Positions 35,491 through 46,400 are shown, counted from the stretch's first letter. The stretch: 64,000 nt of DNA from Parabacteroides timonensis (GCF_900128505.1 NZ_LT669941.1:1783760-1847759), one strand, 5' to 3'. Translations and numbers: made by a program. Notes: generated by a model from the letters alone, not told the origin.

Positions 35491-36378
35491 ATGAAAGACC
35501 ATAGGCGGGAAATAGTAATTTTTATTCTAACTGCTCTCGCTACACTGTCGGCAGTCTATTACTTTTTCGGTGACATGAAAGAGGGTATAAACGTGGCGCA
35601 AACGGATCTCTATACCCTGACCGCTCCGTCGCCCGAAGCCATCCTGACCGTGAACCGCCCGGCTGTCTTTGTGAGCATGATACTATCCAAGAAGCCTGTA
35701 TATCAAGCCTTCGCATCGGAGATTCCGGAGATATTCCTGTCTATCATCAGGAAGAACAAGGAGCTTTCCGCCCTGCAACTCTCATTTCACACGCAAGGGG
35801 TGGTGATGTATGCTAAAGCCGACAAAAATACAGTAAGTCACATCGAGAGCGAAATACTGAGCAGTACCTTCGCCTCATTTGCGCCCCAAAAGCAGACCAA
35901 AGGGGAGATTACGTTCATTTATTTTCCGGATACCGACAATCGCTTTTTCGGATATTATCAGTACAACGGTATCTGGGTAGCCAGTTACAGCAAAAAACTG
36001 CTCGAAGAGGTGGCCGACATACAAAAGAATCAGAAGAACTACTTGCAGAAAGAGCAGGTGAAACTGCGCAAGACCCTCGACAAAAACGCGCCGCTCAACC
36101 TCATGATACAGTCCGAAAAACTCAACCTCTATGTCAGGACGGGCGACTCTACCCTTTGGAAGATAAGCGACAGATGGCTCGGAGCCGACCTGTTCGAAAG
36201 CGAAGGCAGCATCTGTTATTTCAGCAGCCTGCCTTATCTCGCCCCGGCCGACACGCTCTACCGCACCGTCGCCGATACGCTCTCGCTACGGCTCGAACAG
36301 CGTTTCCCCCAACTCCATATCTCCAGCCAGAGCTATGAGGAGGACGGAAAAGTGTTTTATACGGGATGCACTTTCTAG
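35491..36378 (+). CDS. Hypothetical membrane-anchored protein
   Basis: Not recognised. It has 295 residues. One N-terminal membrane segment (about 9-25) anchors a predicted periplasmic domain with mixed alpha/beta character. There is no lipobox Cys and no obvious catalytic motif. It begins three bases after nth, so it is likely cotranscribed with crcB-nth. Its stop codon runs straight into the inverted heptamer array at 36378-36473, which could act as its terminator. Confidence 0.75.
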   Translation: MKDHRREIVIFILTALATLSAVYYFFGDMKEGINVAQTDLYTLTAPSPEAILTVNRPAVFVSMILSKKPVYQAFASEIPEIFLSIIRKNKELSALQLSFHTQGVVMYAKADKNTVSHIESEILSSTFASFAPQKQTKGEITFIYFPDTDNRFFGYYQYNGIWVASYSKKLLEEVADIQKNQKNYLQKEQVKLRKTLDKNAPLNLMIQSEKLNLYVRTGDSTLWKISDRWLGADLFESEGSICYFSSLPYLAPADTLYRTVADTLSLRLEQRFPQLHISSQSYEEDGKVFYTGCTF

Positions 36379-36473
36379 TTGACAGTTGATAGTTGACAGT
36401 TGACAGATATGAATTACTCATAGTCGCTGTTCCGTCTCTTCCAACTGTCAACTGTCATCTGTCAACTGTCAAC
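36378..36473. repeat. Inverted arrays of the heptamer GTTGACA
   Basis: Left arm 36378-36405 holds four heptamers (GTTGACA, GTTGATA, GTTGACA, GTTGACA). Right arm 36446-36473 holds four in reverse orientation with two base changes in one unit. Together they form a near-perfect stem of about 28 bp with a loop of about 40 nt between two convergent genes. The stop codon of the downstream minus-strand gene (36469-36471) lies inside the right arm. Confidence 0.8.
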
Positions 36474-37224
36474 TGAAAACGCTCAGCCCATCATACGCAA
36501 AATGCACATGTGGGGGTAATTCTTTTTCTATTTCGGCATGTAGTCCGATCCGGTGACTCATATGGATCAGGTAGGCTTCTTTCGGCCGGATACGCTCGAC
36601 GTTGGCCAAAGCCTGCTCCAGACTCTCGTGCGTGGGATGCTCTCCCCGTCGCAACGCTGCTATAATCAGGACATCCAACCCTTCCAACTTGGCATATTCC
36701 TCTTCCGGAAGTGATTTCAGATCGGTCAGATAGGCCATATTTCCGATCCGGTAGCCCAGGATGGGCAGGCTGCCATGCATCACGCGGATAGGAACAATCG
36801 TCAGTCCGGCAGCCACGAAGGGCGCAGTGCCGATCCGGTGCATCTCCAGGTTTGGGACGCCCGGGTACTTATGTTTGCGGAAGACGTAAGGGATACGTGT
36901 CTCGATGGCTTCGGCCACGGAGTCTTCAGCATAAATATCGACTCCCTTTTCGCGGCAGAAAGGACGCAGATCGTCCAGCCCCCCTACATGGTCATAATGC
37001 TCGTGCGAGATCAAAACGGCGTCCAGATGGTACGTCCTACTTGTTATCATCTGCCAACGGAAGTCTGGGCCACAGTCCAGCAAAATGCGTTTTCCTTCCG
37101 TCTCCACCAGCACCGAAGTGCGCAGACGCCAGTCGCGGGGGTCTTTACTCGTACAGACTTCGCACTGGCAACCTATCTCGGGAACCCCGGTTGAAGTCCC
37201 CGTCCCCAAAAAAGTAATTTTCAT
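36469..37224 (-). CDS. PhnP-like MBL-fold phosphodiesterase
   Basis: Cytosolic metallo-beta-lactamase fold protein of 251 residues. It begins GTGTSTGVPEIGCQCEVC, a Cys-rich stretch that holds a structural zinc in PhnP relatives, and carries the metal motif SHEHYDHVGG at about residues 74-83. PhnP enzymes cleave cyclic ribose phosphates and other phosphodiesters. It overlaps the murB stop codon by one base (TAATG), so it is translationally coupled to murB. Its stop codon is supplied by a repeat array. Confidence 0.85.
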   Translation of the reverse strand: MKITFLGTGTSTGVPEIGCQCEVCTSKDPRDWRLRTSVLVETEGKRILLDCGPDFRWQMITSRTYHLDAVLISHEHYDHVGGLDDLRPFCREKGVDIYAEDSVAEAIETRIPYVFRKHKYPGVPNLEMHRIGTAPFVAAGLTIVPIRVMHGSLPILGYRIGNMAYLTDLKSLPEEEYAKLEGLDVLIIAALRRGEHPTHESLEQALANVERIRPKEAYLIHMSHRIGLHAEIEKELPPHVHFAYDGLSVFS

Positions 37225-38237
37225 TATCCTACATATTTAACCTCCGGCATGATCTCTATGCCGAAACGATCTTTTACGGCGGCACGGATACTTTCGGCCA
37301 CCAGCGCGATCTCGTGTCCCCTGGCCTCTCCCAGGTTGACCAGGACAAGCGCCTGTTTCTCGTAAACCCCTACCGACCCGTGCGACTTACCTTTAAACCC
37401 GCATTGCTCGATCAGCCAGCCGGCAGGTACTTTCACCTTGCCTTCACCGGCAGCGTACGACGGTATTTCCGGATACTGCGCCTTCAGTTTCTCGAACTGT
37501 GCGGCAGCAATAACGGGGTTCATGAAGAAACTGCCGGCATTGCCCAGCTTCTCAGGGTCGGGAAGTTTCTCCCGACGGATCTTGACGACGGCTTCCCGGA
37601 TGGTTGCCGGTGTGATCTCCGGATAATGAGCCAGTTCCTCCTTCAGGTTTCCGTAGTTGACGGAGAGGCGGGGGTGTTTATCCAACCGCAGTGTTACGTA
37701 AGTAACAATGTGCGGATCGTTATGTTCGTTTTTGAAATAGCTGTTGCGGTAACCGTACTGGCATTCGGCATTTGTGAAGGTATGCTTTGCGAATGTCAGC
37801 TGGTTGTATGTCTCCACGTTTTCGATCACGTCTTTGATTTCCACACCGTAAGCGCCAATGTTCTGGATAGCGGCAGCACCGGCCTCGCCGGGTATAAGCG
37901 ACAGGTTCTCGATACCTCCCCACCCTTTCGACACGGCGTAGGCCACTACGTCGTCCCACTGTTCGGCGGCTCCTACGCGCAGGTAGGCATGATCGTCCGT
38001 TTCCTTCACCAGGGTGATCCCTTTTATGGCCGAGTGCAGGATGATCCCGTTGAAGTCGTTTATAAATAACAGATTACTCCCACTTCCTATGTGTAACGAC
38101 AAACACTCCTGGAAATACTCATCATGTAAAATACGTCCCAACTCCTCTTCATCCGCATACTCCATGAACCAACGCGTTTTGACCGGCAAATGGAAAGTGT
38201 TATGCTTTTCCAACGAGTAATTTTCTTCTATCCTCAT
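37224..38237 (-). CDS. murB: UDP-N-acetylenolpyruvoylglucosamine reductase
   Basis: FAD enzyme that reduces UDP-GlcNAc-enolpyruvate to UDP-MurNAc in peptidoglycan synthesis. It has 337 residues, the type I length. FAD-binding motifs are LHIGSGSNLLF and AAAIQNIGAYGVEIKD. The catalytic Ser is in GNAGSFFMNP, and the C-terminal GxxGxSxGxVGVYEKQALVLVN segment closes the domain. First gene of a two-gene unit with the PhnP-like gene. Confidence 0.95.
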   Translation of the reverse strand: MRIEENYSLEKHNTFHLPVKTRWFMEYADEEELGRILHDEYFQECLSLHIGSGSNLLFINDFNGIILHSAIKGITLVKETDDHAYLRVGAAEQWDDVVAYAVSKGWGGIENLSLIPGEAGAAAIQNIGAYGVEIKDVIENVETYNQLTFAKHTFTNAECQYGYRNSYFKNEHNDPHIVTYVTLRLDKHPRLSVNYGNLKEELAHYPEITPATIREAVVKIRREKLPDPEKLGNAGSFFMNPVIAAAQFEKLKAQYPEIPSYAAGEGKVKVPAGWLIEQCGFKGKSHGSVGVYEKQALVLVNLGEARGHEIALVAESIRAAVKDRFGIEIMPEVKYVG

Positions 38238-38437
38238 AATCTCTCTGTTTATTTATTGCAGGACAAAAGTAGTTATAAAATCGGGAATTCAGAATGCAAA
38301 ATCGAAAATTACACGTCTCCCCCCGACCCAACATTATACCCAAAAGGGACGTTGCAGTATGCCGGAAGGAGACGCCAAGCACCATATATTATAGGTATAT
38401 GCCTACATTATATATATAGTATAAATATTTTCTGTTT

Positions 38438-39397
38438 TTACAATGTGTCTACTATCTCTCTTTGTTTCGTAAAATAAATCATCCGTTGTATCTCTCCGCT
38501 TTGTGAAATCAGTGTGGAATATCGTTTCAAAGACTGTATCCACTCTTTCTGCGCACGGCATATTTCCGGGTGCTGCGAATCCATATAATTGATCGCATAC
38601 AGGCGGTACATCGACAACTGGAAACTGCCTTTCTCGATAAAGCTATAAGTCGCTTCAAAATTGATGTTCGACAAATAGAGGTAAGATTGTTTCCCGTTGG
38701 AGAATTCGCCGGAGGATGCTACATGCTCCAGGTCATCCAACAGGCGGTGAAGTTCGTTCTTCATCACTTCGATGTCGTCATCCGACAGCATATTCAGCCC
38801 GGCAAAATATTTTACCTCCCGCACAAACGACTGTACAAGGTTGTTATCCAAAATAGTATATGTCACCGGCACCTGGCGTATCTCCTGTGCCAACTTTCGC
38901 TGCGACTCCAGCACCTTCTCCGGAACCACGACATCTTCCATGCTTCCCGTCATCTTCATTCCGTTATTCTGATGCAACCATCTGCACAGGCGGAACTTTG
39001 TTATACGCTCGAACGGCGAGTAGAGCGTGTACGGAATAATGTTGCACGCCGTGCTGACCATCGACTTCGGATCATCTTTGATAAAGGTGAACAGCTTAAG
39101 ATAGCGTTTGATGATATCATGGTAGTTGTCGATATGGCTCACTCCGTCAGCCACATTCAGATTAAAGATGGCCCCTTCCGCCCGGTTGGTCCCGACAATC
39201 TGATCCAACGAAATACCCAGACTCTGGGACAATAATGATACCTCATAAAAAGTAAACGGAACTTCTCCACGCAACCGACGGTATACAGCTTCCTTTCCTA
39301 TAGATATTATATCCATAATATAGTTAGCCAAATTTGTCTCTTCCGGGAGATGTTCCCTCATGGCTTTTATAAGCCCGTTATTCAATGCATCTTTCAT
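38438..39397 (-). CDS. Helix-turn-helix regulator-like protein, Bacteroidota-specific
   Basis: Protein of 319 residues. An N-terminal XRE/BetR-type helix-turn-helix lies at about 15-70 (GKEAVYRRLRGEVPFTFYEVSLLSQSLGISLDQIVG). The remaining 240 residues are helical with aromatic positions and show no named domain; they may bind a ligand or mediate oligomers. No signal peptide or membrane segment. It stands alone, with about 200 nt before murB and 274 nt before the divergent HU gene. It could be a local or a global regulator. Confidence 0.7.
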   Translation of the reverse strand: MKDALNNGLIKAMREHLPEETNLANYIMDIISIGKEAVYRRLRGEVPFTFYEVSLLSQSLGISLDQIVGTNRAEGAIFNLNVADGVSHIDNYHDIIKRYLKLFTFIKDDPKSMVSTACNIIPYTLYSPFERITKFRLCRWLHQNNGMKMTGSMEDVVVPEKVLESQRKLAQEIRQVPVTYTILDNNLVQSFVREVKYFAGLNMLSDDDIEVMKNELHRLLDDLEHVASSGEFSNGKQSYLYLSNINFEATYSFIEKGSFQLSMYRLYAINYMDSQHPEICRAQKEWIQSLKRYSTLISQSGEIQRMIYFTKQREIVDTL

Positions 39398-39632
39398 AAC
39401 TATTAGTGTGTTGTTTTTTACTGTTTCTACTCATGTTTTTCATAAAAAAATTACCAGTCCAGTGTATCCAAATGGCATAAGGCCTTGTTTTTGTTTCGAT
39501 TACCGCAAACAGATACTAATTAACGTTTTTTGTTTCTCTAATCGTAACAAAAGCCTGCAGCTATTGTTTAATAAGAAATGAACGCCATTTTTCTTGTCTG
39601 CAAAAAGACACCATTTAAAAGATAGTATGGCT

Positions 39633-39640
39633 TACATTTG
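39633..39640 (+). promoter_or_regulatory. -7 element of the HU-family gene
   Basis: TACATTTG matches TAnnTTTG, 32 nt before the ATG. The -33 element is weak. Confidence 0.5.
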
Positions 39641-39671
39641 CAATGTATATAATCATTAAAAAGAAACACTC

Positions 39672-39962
39672 ATGAACAAAGCAGAACTTATCGAGGCCTT
39701 AGCAGATAAGGCAGGGTTACAGAAACAGAAAGCAAAAAAAGTATTGGATGCTTACATCGAGATCGTAACCGAAAAAATGTCACAAAAAGAGGAAATTACT
39801 CTTATTGGTTTTGGTACACTGATACCTAGACCTCAAACAAGTCGCCTGGCTCGTAATCCAAAAACTGGTACTCCGGTACAGATTCCAGCCAGAACAACGG
39901 TAAAGTTCAAACCCGGTAAATTCTTGCTGGAAGCGATGAACGGCACTGGCGAGAAAAAATAA
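39672..39962 (+). CDS. HU/IHF-family DNA-binding protein
   Basis: Small nucleoid protein of 96 residues that bends DNA as a dimer. It has the complete HU fold: the NKAELIEALADKAGLQKQKAKKVLDAY helices, LIGFGTL turn, RNPKTGTPVQIPARTTVKFKPGK beta-arms and a short C-terminal helix. A strong terminator follows, so it is monocistronic. Confidence 0.93.
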   Translation: MNKAELIEALADKAGLQKQKAKKVLDAYIEIVTEKMSQKEEITLIGFGTLIPRPQTSRLARNPKTGTPVQIPARTTVKFKPGKFLLEAMNGTGEKK

Positions 39963-39978
39963 TATGATTTGTTTTTAT

Positions 39979-40017
39979 AACTTCCTTCATGCCTTATGCA
40001 TGGGGGAAGTTTTTTTC
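39979..40017 (+). terminator. Terminator of the HU-family gene
   Basis: AACTTCC..CATGC / GCATG..GGAAGTT stem with loop CTTAT and a seven-T run, 17 nt after the stop codon. Confidence 0.85.
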
Positions 40018-40304
40018 ACCTCCTTTTCTCTTATTATATCACTTGTGCAAAAATACATATAGTATTTTAGTATTTCGAGGTGATTTTAAAGTATACCCAA
40101 GCAGCTCGGTTCTAATTAAACAACCGAATACATATCCCCACTTCTTTTTTCGCAATATTCAAATCCGAACATCCCATTTTGTTTCGGAATACGAAACTTT
40201 GTGCCTACCTCTGGATTTTATCAACAAACATTTGTATGATGCTCTAATTATATATAATTTCGACTCCGAAAAAAATAAATGTCCGGCATATACAAAACAT
40301 TCAC
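40018..40304. other. AT-rich gap before upp, with a promoter-like site
   Basis: No gene seen. Near its end TTTG (40231-40234), 20 bases and TAATTTCG (40255-40262) form a one-mismatch promoter about 40 nt before the upp ATG. Confidence 0.4.
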
Positions 40305-40958
40305 ATGAAAATAGTTAATCTGGGAGAATCAAACTCCATATTAAATAGGTTCGTTTCTGAATTACGGGATGTAAATATTCAGAAAGACAGTCTTCGTTTC
40401 CGCAGAAACATCGAACGGATAGGCGAAATTATGGCTTACGAAATCAGTAAAGATTTTTCTTACAGCCAAAAAGATATCCTATCTCCACTCGGAATCGCCC
40501 CTATGAATACTCCCGACGATCGGGTCGTAATCAGCACCATCCTACGTGCAGGCCTCCCTTATCACCAGGGATTCCTGAGTTATCTTGATTATGCGGAGAA
40601 CGCGTTCGTATCTGCTTACCGGAAATACAAGGATCGCCTGAACTTCGACATCCATATAGAATATATTGCTTCCCCGAGATTAACAGAGAAAACCCTGATC
40701 ATCACCGATCCGATGCTAGCTACGGGTAGTTCGATGGAACTGGCTTACGAAGCCTTGTTGACAAAGGGACATCCGTCACACATCCATGTGGCTTCCATCA
40801 TCGCCAGCAAGCAGGCTATCGAATACCTGCAAAGGAAAATGCCGGATGATAAAACGACCATCTGGATCGCCGCCCTCGATGACGAGCTGGACGATCACTC
40901 CTATATCATTCCCGGACTGGGAGACGCCGGCGACCTGGCATACGGAGAAAAAGAATAA
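40305..40958 (+). CDS. upp: Uracil phosphoribosyltransferase
   Basis: Pyrimidine salvage enzyme converting uracil and PRPP to UMP in the cytosol. It has 217 residues. The PRPP loop is IITDPMLATGSSMELAY, and the uracil-binding C-terminus has the family's YIIPGLGDAGDLAYG. It converges with the histidine kinase gene, with only three bases between the stop codons. Confidence 0.93.
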   Translation: MKIVNLGESNSILNRFVSELRDVNIQKDSLRFRRNIERIGEIMAYEISKDFSYSQKDILSPLGIAPMNTPDDRVVISTILRAGLPYHQGFLSYLDYAENAFVSAYRKYKDRLNFDIHIEYIASPRLTEKTLIITDPMLATGSSMELAYEALLTKGHPSHIHVASIIASKQAIEYLQRKMPDDKTTIWIAALDDELDDHSYIIPGLGDAGDLAYGEKE

Positions 40959-40961
40959 GAA

Positions 40962-43337
40962 CTAACGGGGTAAGCAGAACCAGAAACAGGAACCTATACC
41001 GATCTCTGATCTTACCCCGATCTTTCCCTTCATCTGTTCCACAATACTTTTACAAATAGAAAGCCCCAGGCCTGTTCCTTGTTTGAATTCATTTCCTTTA
41101 TAGAAACGATCGAACACATGTGCACGCACTTCTTCCTTCATCCCGACTCCGGTATCTGTCACCGTAAACTCTATTTCATCGGGACGGATTTCGTATCCTA
41201 ACGTGATCGCACCCTGCTCCGTGTATTTAATCGCATTATTTATGAAGTTGGCAAACAACTGATTCAACCGGGTATGATCGAAGTTAAATATACAGGGCTC
41301 CAGATCCGGAGAACAACAAAGTGCTACACCTTCCCCTACTTTTATACTCATCGAGCGAACTATTTCTTCCAGAAACTCTTTCAAAGAGATATCTACCGGT
41401 TTGAATTCGATCGTATTGGCTTCAATCTTTGCCAGATCCAGAATATCCGAGATCAACTGGAGTAAAAGCTCATTATTCTTTTGGATGATATTCACAAACT
41501 GCAGCTGTTCCTCTTTATCTTCCGTATCTACCAGCAAGGTGGAAAAGCCGACGATAGCATTCAGAGGCGTCCGAATTTCATGACTCATATTTGCCAGGAA
41601 GGCAGATTTCAAACGGTCGAGCTCTTCCGCCTTCTCTCTTTGCAGTTCGGTTTCCTTCAGTTCCGTGATATCGTAATTAACACAAATAATTTCCAACTTA
41701 TCCGGTTCGCTGGATTGAAAGTTATGCATGATATTTACACGTATCCACTTCCAACCATCTTCTGCACGAACACGCAGTTCCTTGCGTATACTGGTAGCCA
41801 ATCCTTTTTTTACTTTTTCAAAAAAGTCTAATATTATGTTGCGATCATCCGGATGTACGGCTTCATATACACCGACAATCTTCGGCAGAGGTGTGCCGTC
41901 TTTCTCTCCGAGATTTTGATACCACTGGCTAATGGCATAGCCATCGCAGGTCAACAAATCATATTTAGCATATCCTACTTTGGCAAAACGGCTCACCAAC
42001 GTAAAGAAATACTCAAACTCCTCTATACGATTGTAGGCTATTGTTTTATCCGTGTTATCCAGATTTATGAATAAATAGTTTATCAGTTCGCCTTTATTAT
42101 CATAGAGCATACACACTTTTGAAAGCAAGTCGATTACTCCCAGTTTACGGGTCGGATAGTAATTATTGGATACTACCTTTGTGAACGGATAACTCAAGCG
42201 GAAGGAAACAGCTTTCTTTTTCCGCATCTTATCCAAAACATCTTCCGGCACAACGGGATTCTCAAAGATATTGATGCCCAGAACATCTTTTTTAGATTTC
42301 AGGCCAAAGATCTCTATATCCTTTTTATTTATATCGACAAGGTAACCGTCTTTATCATAGAGTTCTATCCCGACAGGTATGTTGGTATAGATATTACGCA
42401 ACAGCTTCTCACCCCGATCGAGTGCCTCATTGATCCTTGCCATTTTAGTTATGATGCTGATAATGTTGGCAATGGATGAAAACCATTGATAATCTTCCAG
42501 ACTCCAGATACGATTCCGGTCCATAATATCAATTCCGATATATCCCCAGGCCTTATTCTTTATGACTAAAGGAACCAATATCAGGGAAAGCGATCCTCTA
42601 AGCTGCAAGTAACGTTTTTCTTCGGCAGCTTCAGGGGGCAATTCATCCAGATGGTTAATCAGTACCGGATAGAAATTTTGTATTTTCTTTGTGGACCAGG
42701 GTAATGTCGACACAGGTATCTCCTGTAGAGACGAGCGGACAGAGGTTACTCCCTCACTACATACTTCATAAGTGCAACTCAGTGTCTGCTGGCTGTTATT
42801 ATACTCCATTATGCAGGCACGCCCCTTAGCTCCAATCGAATACAATATCTCCGAAAGGACCAGATGGATCGATTTAGGCAAATCACTCGTTTGAATAAAA
42901 GAGTGTAGCGAACGCGAGAGGCTTCCCAAATGCCTGAGCAAATTATCTTCCTGATTGTTTACGTGTAGCTTATCCCCATCTTCATTATAAGGAAGTAGCT
43001 GCAAGATACCCAACACACTTATCTTCCCGTCGGGAGCGATCTCACGCTTACATATTTTCGAACGGACGAATTTAAATCCGTAACAGGTTTTAAGGGGAAA
43101 CACCTGTTCATAGATACCTATTTCTTTAAAGAAAGCAAACTCACTGGCAATCCTGCTCCTGTAATCTTCACGAATCAAGGCCAGAAAATCCGGAATCGGG
43201 ATTTCTCTGTCACTTAACTCCAGCAGACCTACCAAAAAGTCTGAACATATATAATTCCCTTTGGTAAAATCGACCTCCCACCAACCAACCTGGGCGTTGT
43301 CCAACAATAACTGATATTGCTCTATATCCATTTGCAC
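40962..43337 (-). CDS. PAS/GAF-containing sensor histidine kinase (no adjacent response regulator)
   Basis: Soluble-looking histidine kinase of 791 residues without a clear membrane segment. Order: PAS-like (about 8-125), GAF (about 145-305), PAS (about 315-440), PAS with PAC (about 455-560), HisKA with the phospho-acceptor His586 in NMSHEIRTPLNAIVGF, and HATPase_c with VTDTGVG and GTGLGLSICKSI. There is no receiver domain and no response regulator in the neighbourhood, so the partner must be elsewhere. GAF and PAS modules suggest it senses a cytosolic small molecule or redox cofactor. Confidence 0.9.
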   Translation of the reverse strand: MQMDIEQYQLLLDNAQVGWWEVDFTKGNYICSDFLVGLLELSDREIPIPDFLALIREDYRSRIASEFAFFKEIGIYEQVFPLKTCYGFKFVRSKICKREIAPDGKISVLGILQLLPYNEDGDKLHVNNQEDNLLRHLGSLSRSLHSFIQTSDLPKSIHLVLSEILYSIGAKGRACIMEYNNSQQTLSCTYEVCSEGVTSVRSSLQEIPVSTLPWSTKKIQNFYPVLINHLDELPPEAAEEKRYLQLRGSLSLILVPLVIKNKAWGYIGIDIMDRNRIWSLEDYQWFSSIANIISIITKMARINEALDRGEKLLRNIYTNIPVGIELYDKDGYLVDINKKDIEIFGLKSKKDVLGINIFENPVVPEDVLDKMRKKKAVSFRLSYPFTKVVSNNYYPTRKLGVIDLLSKVCMLYDNKGELINYLFINLDNTDKTIAYNRIEEFEYFFTLVSRFAKVGYAKYDLLTCDGYAISQWYQNLGEKDGTPLPKIVGVYEAVHPDDRNIILDFFEKVKKGLATSIRKELRVRAEDGWKWIRVNIMHNFQSSEPDKLEIICVNYDITELKETELQREKAEELDRLKSAFLANMSHEIRTPLNAIVGFSTLLVDTEDKEEQLQFVNIIQKNNELLLQLISDILDLAKIEANTIEFKPVDISLKEFLEEIVRSMSIKVGEGVALCCSPDLEPCIFNFDHTRLNQLFANFINNAIKYTEQGAITLGYEIRPDEIEFTVTDTGVGMKEEVRAHVFDRFYKGNEFKQGTGLGLSICKSIVEQMKGKIGVRSEIGIGSCFWFCLPR

Positions 43338-43430
43338 TCATCGCTTAAACATGCACAAAATACGTTATAATAAACCAGATCAGCAAATTTTAATCACTTT
43401 AATATTCAAGGGATTCCAAAGATTTGTGTT

Positions 43431-43472
43431 AAAAATAAAAGCGGAGACCGATAAGATCGATCCCCGCTTTCC
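43431..43472 (-). terminator. Terminator of the Gfo/Idh - DUF1080 unit
   Basis: Read on the minus strand, AAAGCGG..GATCGAT / ATCGGTC..CCGCTTT with a T-rich tail, 18 nt after the DUF1080 gene's stop codon. Confidence 0.75.
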
Positions 43473-43489
43473 CCAAAAAGAATATAATC

Positions 43490-46400
43490 TTATTTCAATT
43501 CCTTGATACGGATATTACGGAACTTCACCGGAGAGCCATGTCCCAGGAAGCCGATATGTCCTTTTTTGTTGAACAATCCCGGATGCTCCTTGCCGTCGGG
43601 AGTCCCGTTCTTCACCGCATCACGGATGTTACCTTCGAGGATAACCACGCCATTTACCGTTACACGGATGTTATCTCCGTTAGCCACAATCTCTTCTTCG
43701 TTCCATTCGCCAACCGGCTTGAATGCCTTGTGGTGGTCAGGATTCGTCGGGATAATTCCGTAAACGGAACCATGATGCTGATATTTGGTAATATCCTTAT
43801 AGATAGGATGTTCACAATCAAGAATCTGGATTTCCATACCAACGTAAGCGGCATCGCCTTCCATCGGAGTACGGATACCTACACCGTTGTTGGCACCGGG
43901 AGTCAGCTGGAACTCGAAACGGTAAACGAAGTTACCGAATTCATCCTTCGTGTACAGGTTTCCGCCATAACTCTTGCTCGGTATCATAGAGATACAACCG
44001 TCTTCGATCGTATAATCTACCGTATTACCAGTCCACTGGTGCATATTGGTTCCATCAAACAATACCTTGAAACCTTCTTTTTGTTCCTCGGCAGACAGTT
44101 TGAACGGTTCCTGACGTTCCAATTCCTTTACATATATATTACGGTAGTAAACCTTGCTTCCGTGCGCCTGCAATTCCAGTTGTTCAACCGGGAAGATAGG
44201 CTGTTTACGATCCCAATAGTTTTCAAGGATCACATCGTCCACCACTTTTTCGCCGTTGAGGACAACCGTTACACGGTCGCCAACCATCTTGATATAGAAG
44301 CTGTTCCATTCGCCCAGCTTGTTGTCTGCCACCTTCGAAGGTTTGCTTTCGTTAGTCTGGTTATTGTACAAACCTCCTGAACCGACCTGCGCACCTACGT
44401 TTACACGAGCGGTATCCCAAATCTGTACCTGTGGAGTTCCACGCAGGTAGATACCAGCATCTGCCTCAGGGCCGGCCGGGTCGAGCATCCAGTCCACATA
44501 CATTTCAAAGTCACCATATTGTTTGTCGGTACACAGGTTATCGTAGCCGGTACCATCGAACACTAACATTCCGTTTTCAACCTTCCAGTCGCGACGCATG
44601 TTTTCATCCGCCTTTTCCTGAGCTTTCGCCAGTTGAGCCGGTTTCATCTTGGCACGGGCGATCGGGTTTTCAACCAAACCTTTCCAACCAGTCAGGTCTT
44701 TGCCGTTGAAGATGGAAACAAAGCCTTCACCCTGCGGCATTTCCGCCAGATGTTTCTTGATGGCTTCCTTCTGATAACCGGCATCCGGGTTATCAAGCAC
44801 CTGCATAACCTTGTTAAGCAAGTCACGCACATTGGTTCCCGTATAGTCCTTATTTCCCAAAGCGATATTCATAACCGCGTTGGCCGCTGCCTGCTGAACA
44901 GGTTTCTGATTGAGGAATTCGCCGGCATACAGCATACCCAGGAAGGTACCAGTCCGTTCGATCTGACGCAGGATCGTAATTTTTTGTTCATCTGTCTTTG
45001 CTATTTCCATCGCTTTACGCAGACCCAACAAACGGTTTTCGCCCGTAAAGACCGGATTAGAGACAAGCTGTACATAGGCTTTCAGGGCCCGGTCGAAATA
45101 AGCGGATGAAGAAGTATCCTTGCAGATGGCATACAATTCGTCGGCCGCTTCGATACCTTTCCAGTTCAACAATGCTTCGAAAGCTGCATCGCGGTCATCG
45201 CCTTTTCCTTTATGGAAACCGTCGACGATAGTAGCCAATGCATCCTTTTCGCCGGTTGTGGCCAAAACGATATAATAAAGGTGCTTCTTATCGTCGCCAG
45301 CCTGAAGCATACGGCGGGTAATTGTTTCCATTTGTTTTTCAGGAGACATAGAAGAAATAGCAGAGATCACAGCCTGCTGTATCGGAGCAACGGCGGAAGC
45401 TTCGGCAGTTTCCAGCATACCACAAAGGTTAACCAGATCGCCTTCCGAAACAACATCCTTCAAAGCCATATAGGCAGCTTTCTTCACTTCGGGAGAACCT
45501 GATTTGATTAGTTCGAGTACTGTCGTGAGGTTAGAAGTCGCTTTGCGCATGGCCAGCAATTCGGCCCCGGCAATCTTTCCCGCATCCGTTGCGGAAGGGA
45601 TCACGCGAGCTACAGCCTGGTCGATATCTCCCTTAAAGGCAGCGAGGGCATCCTGTCCCAACAATATAATATCTTTATTATCGCTTGTCAACAGATCGGC
45701 AAGTACAGGTATCGCCTGCTTGTCTCCGATCTTCACCAAAGTCCAGACCGTTGCCTGTTTTACGTCGAAGTCCGTACTTTTCAACTGAGCCAGCAATACC
45801 TGCATGGCCGTCAGGTCGAAGCGCAGTTCCAGATTCTTGATAACGTCATGCTTGGTCGGGCATTTCGCTTCACGTCCGATCCAGTTGACGATATCCACCT
45901 TCACTTCCGGTTTAGCCTTTTGCATTGTCTTCATGACTTCGATATAAAGATCTTTATCTGCAAAGCCCGAAGCATAATTGAGAGCCGCATTACGGTATTC
46001 CTTGTCTGTATCTTTCAGGGCCGAGAGCAACAGCTTGGTACTGTTTTCCTTCTTCAGCGACAGCAGAATCTGCAAAGCAGCATCGCGGGTCTGTGTCTTT
46101 CCAGCCTTGGTTGCCTTCTTCAACAAATCGTTAGCGGCCTTCTCTACTTCCTTCACGTCGCCTTGCGCTGCAACACGTTTCAGCAGGGCGATGTAGGCTT
46201 CGTTGGCATTTGTATTTGTCATCGTATAACCGGCAGCGGCGGCAGCTTCCGACATTTCCTTGATGGAGGCTTTCGTTCCTACGCGGCTCAGGGCATGCAA
46301 AACTGTTTTCTGCATGTTCTCGTCGCCTGCCCCCAACAGGGCTTTCAGCAAATCTTCCGCACCTTCCACCTGTGCTTCGCCGATGGCTACAATAATATCT

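Noticed and set aside
39989..40318. Open frame of 109 codons before upp
   Set aside because: It begins in the HU terminator, overlaps the upp start out of frame and has no coding character.
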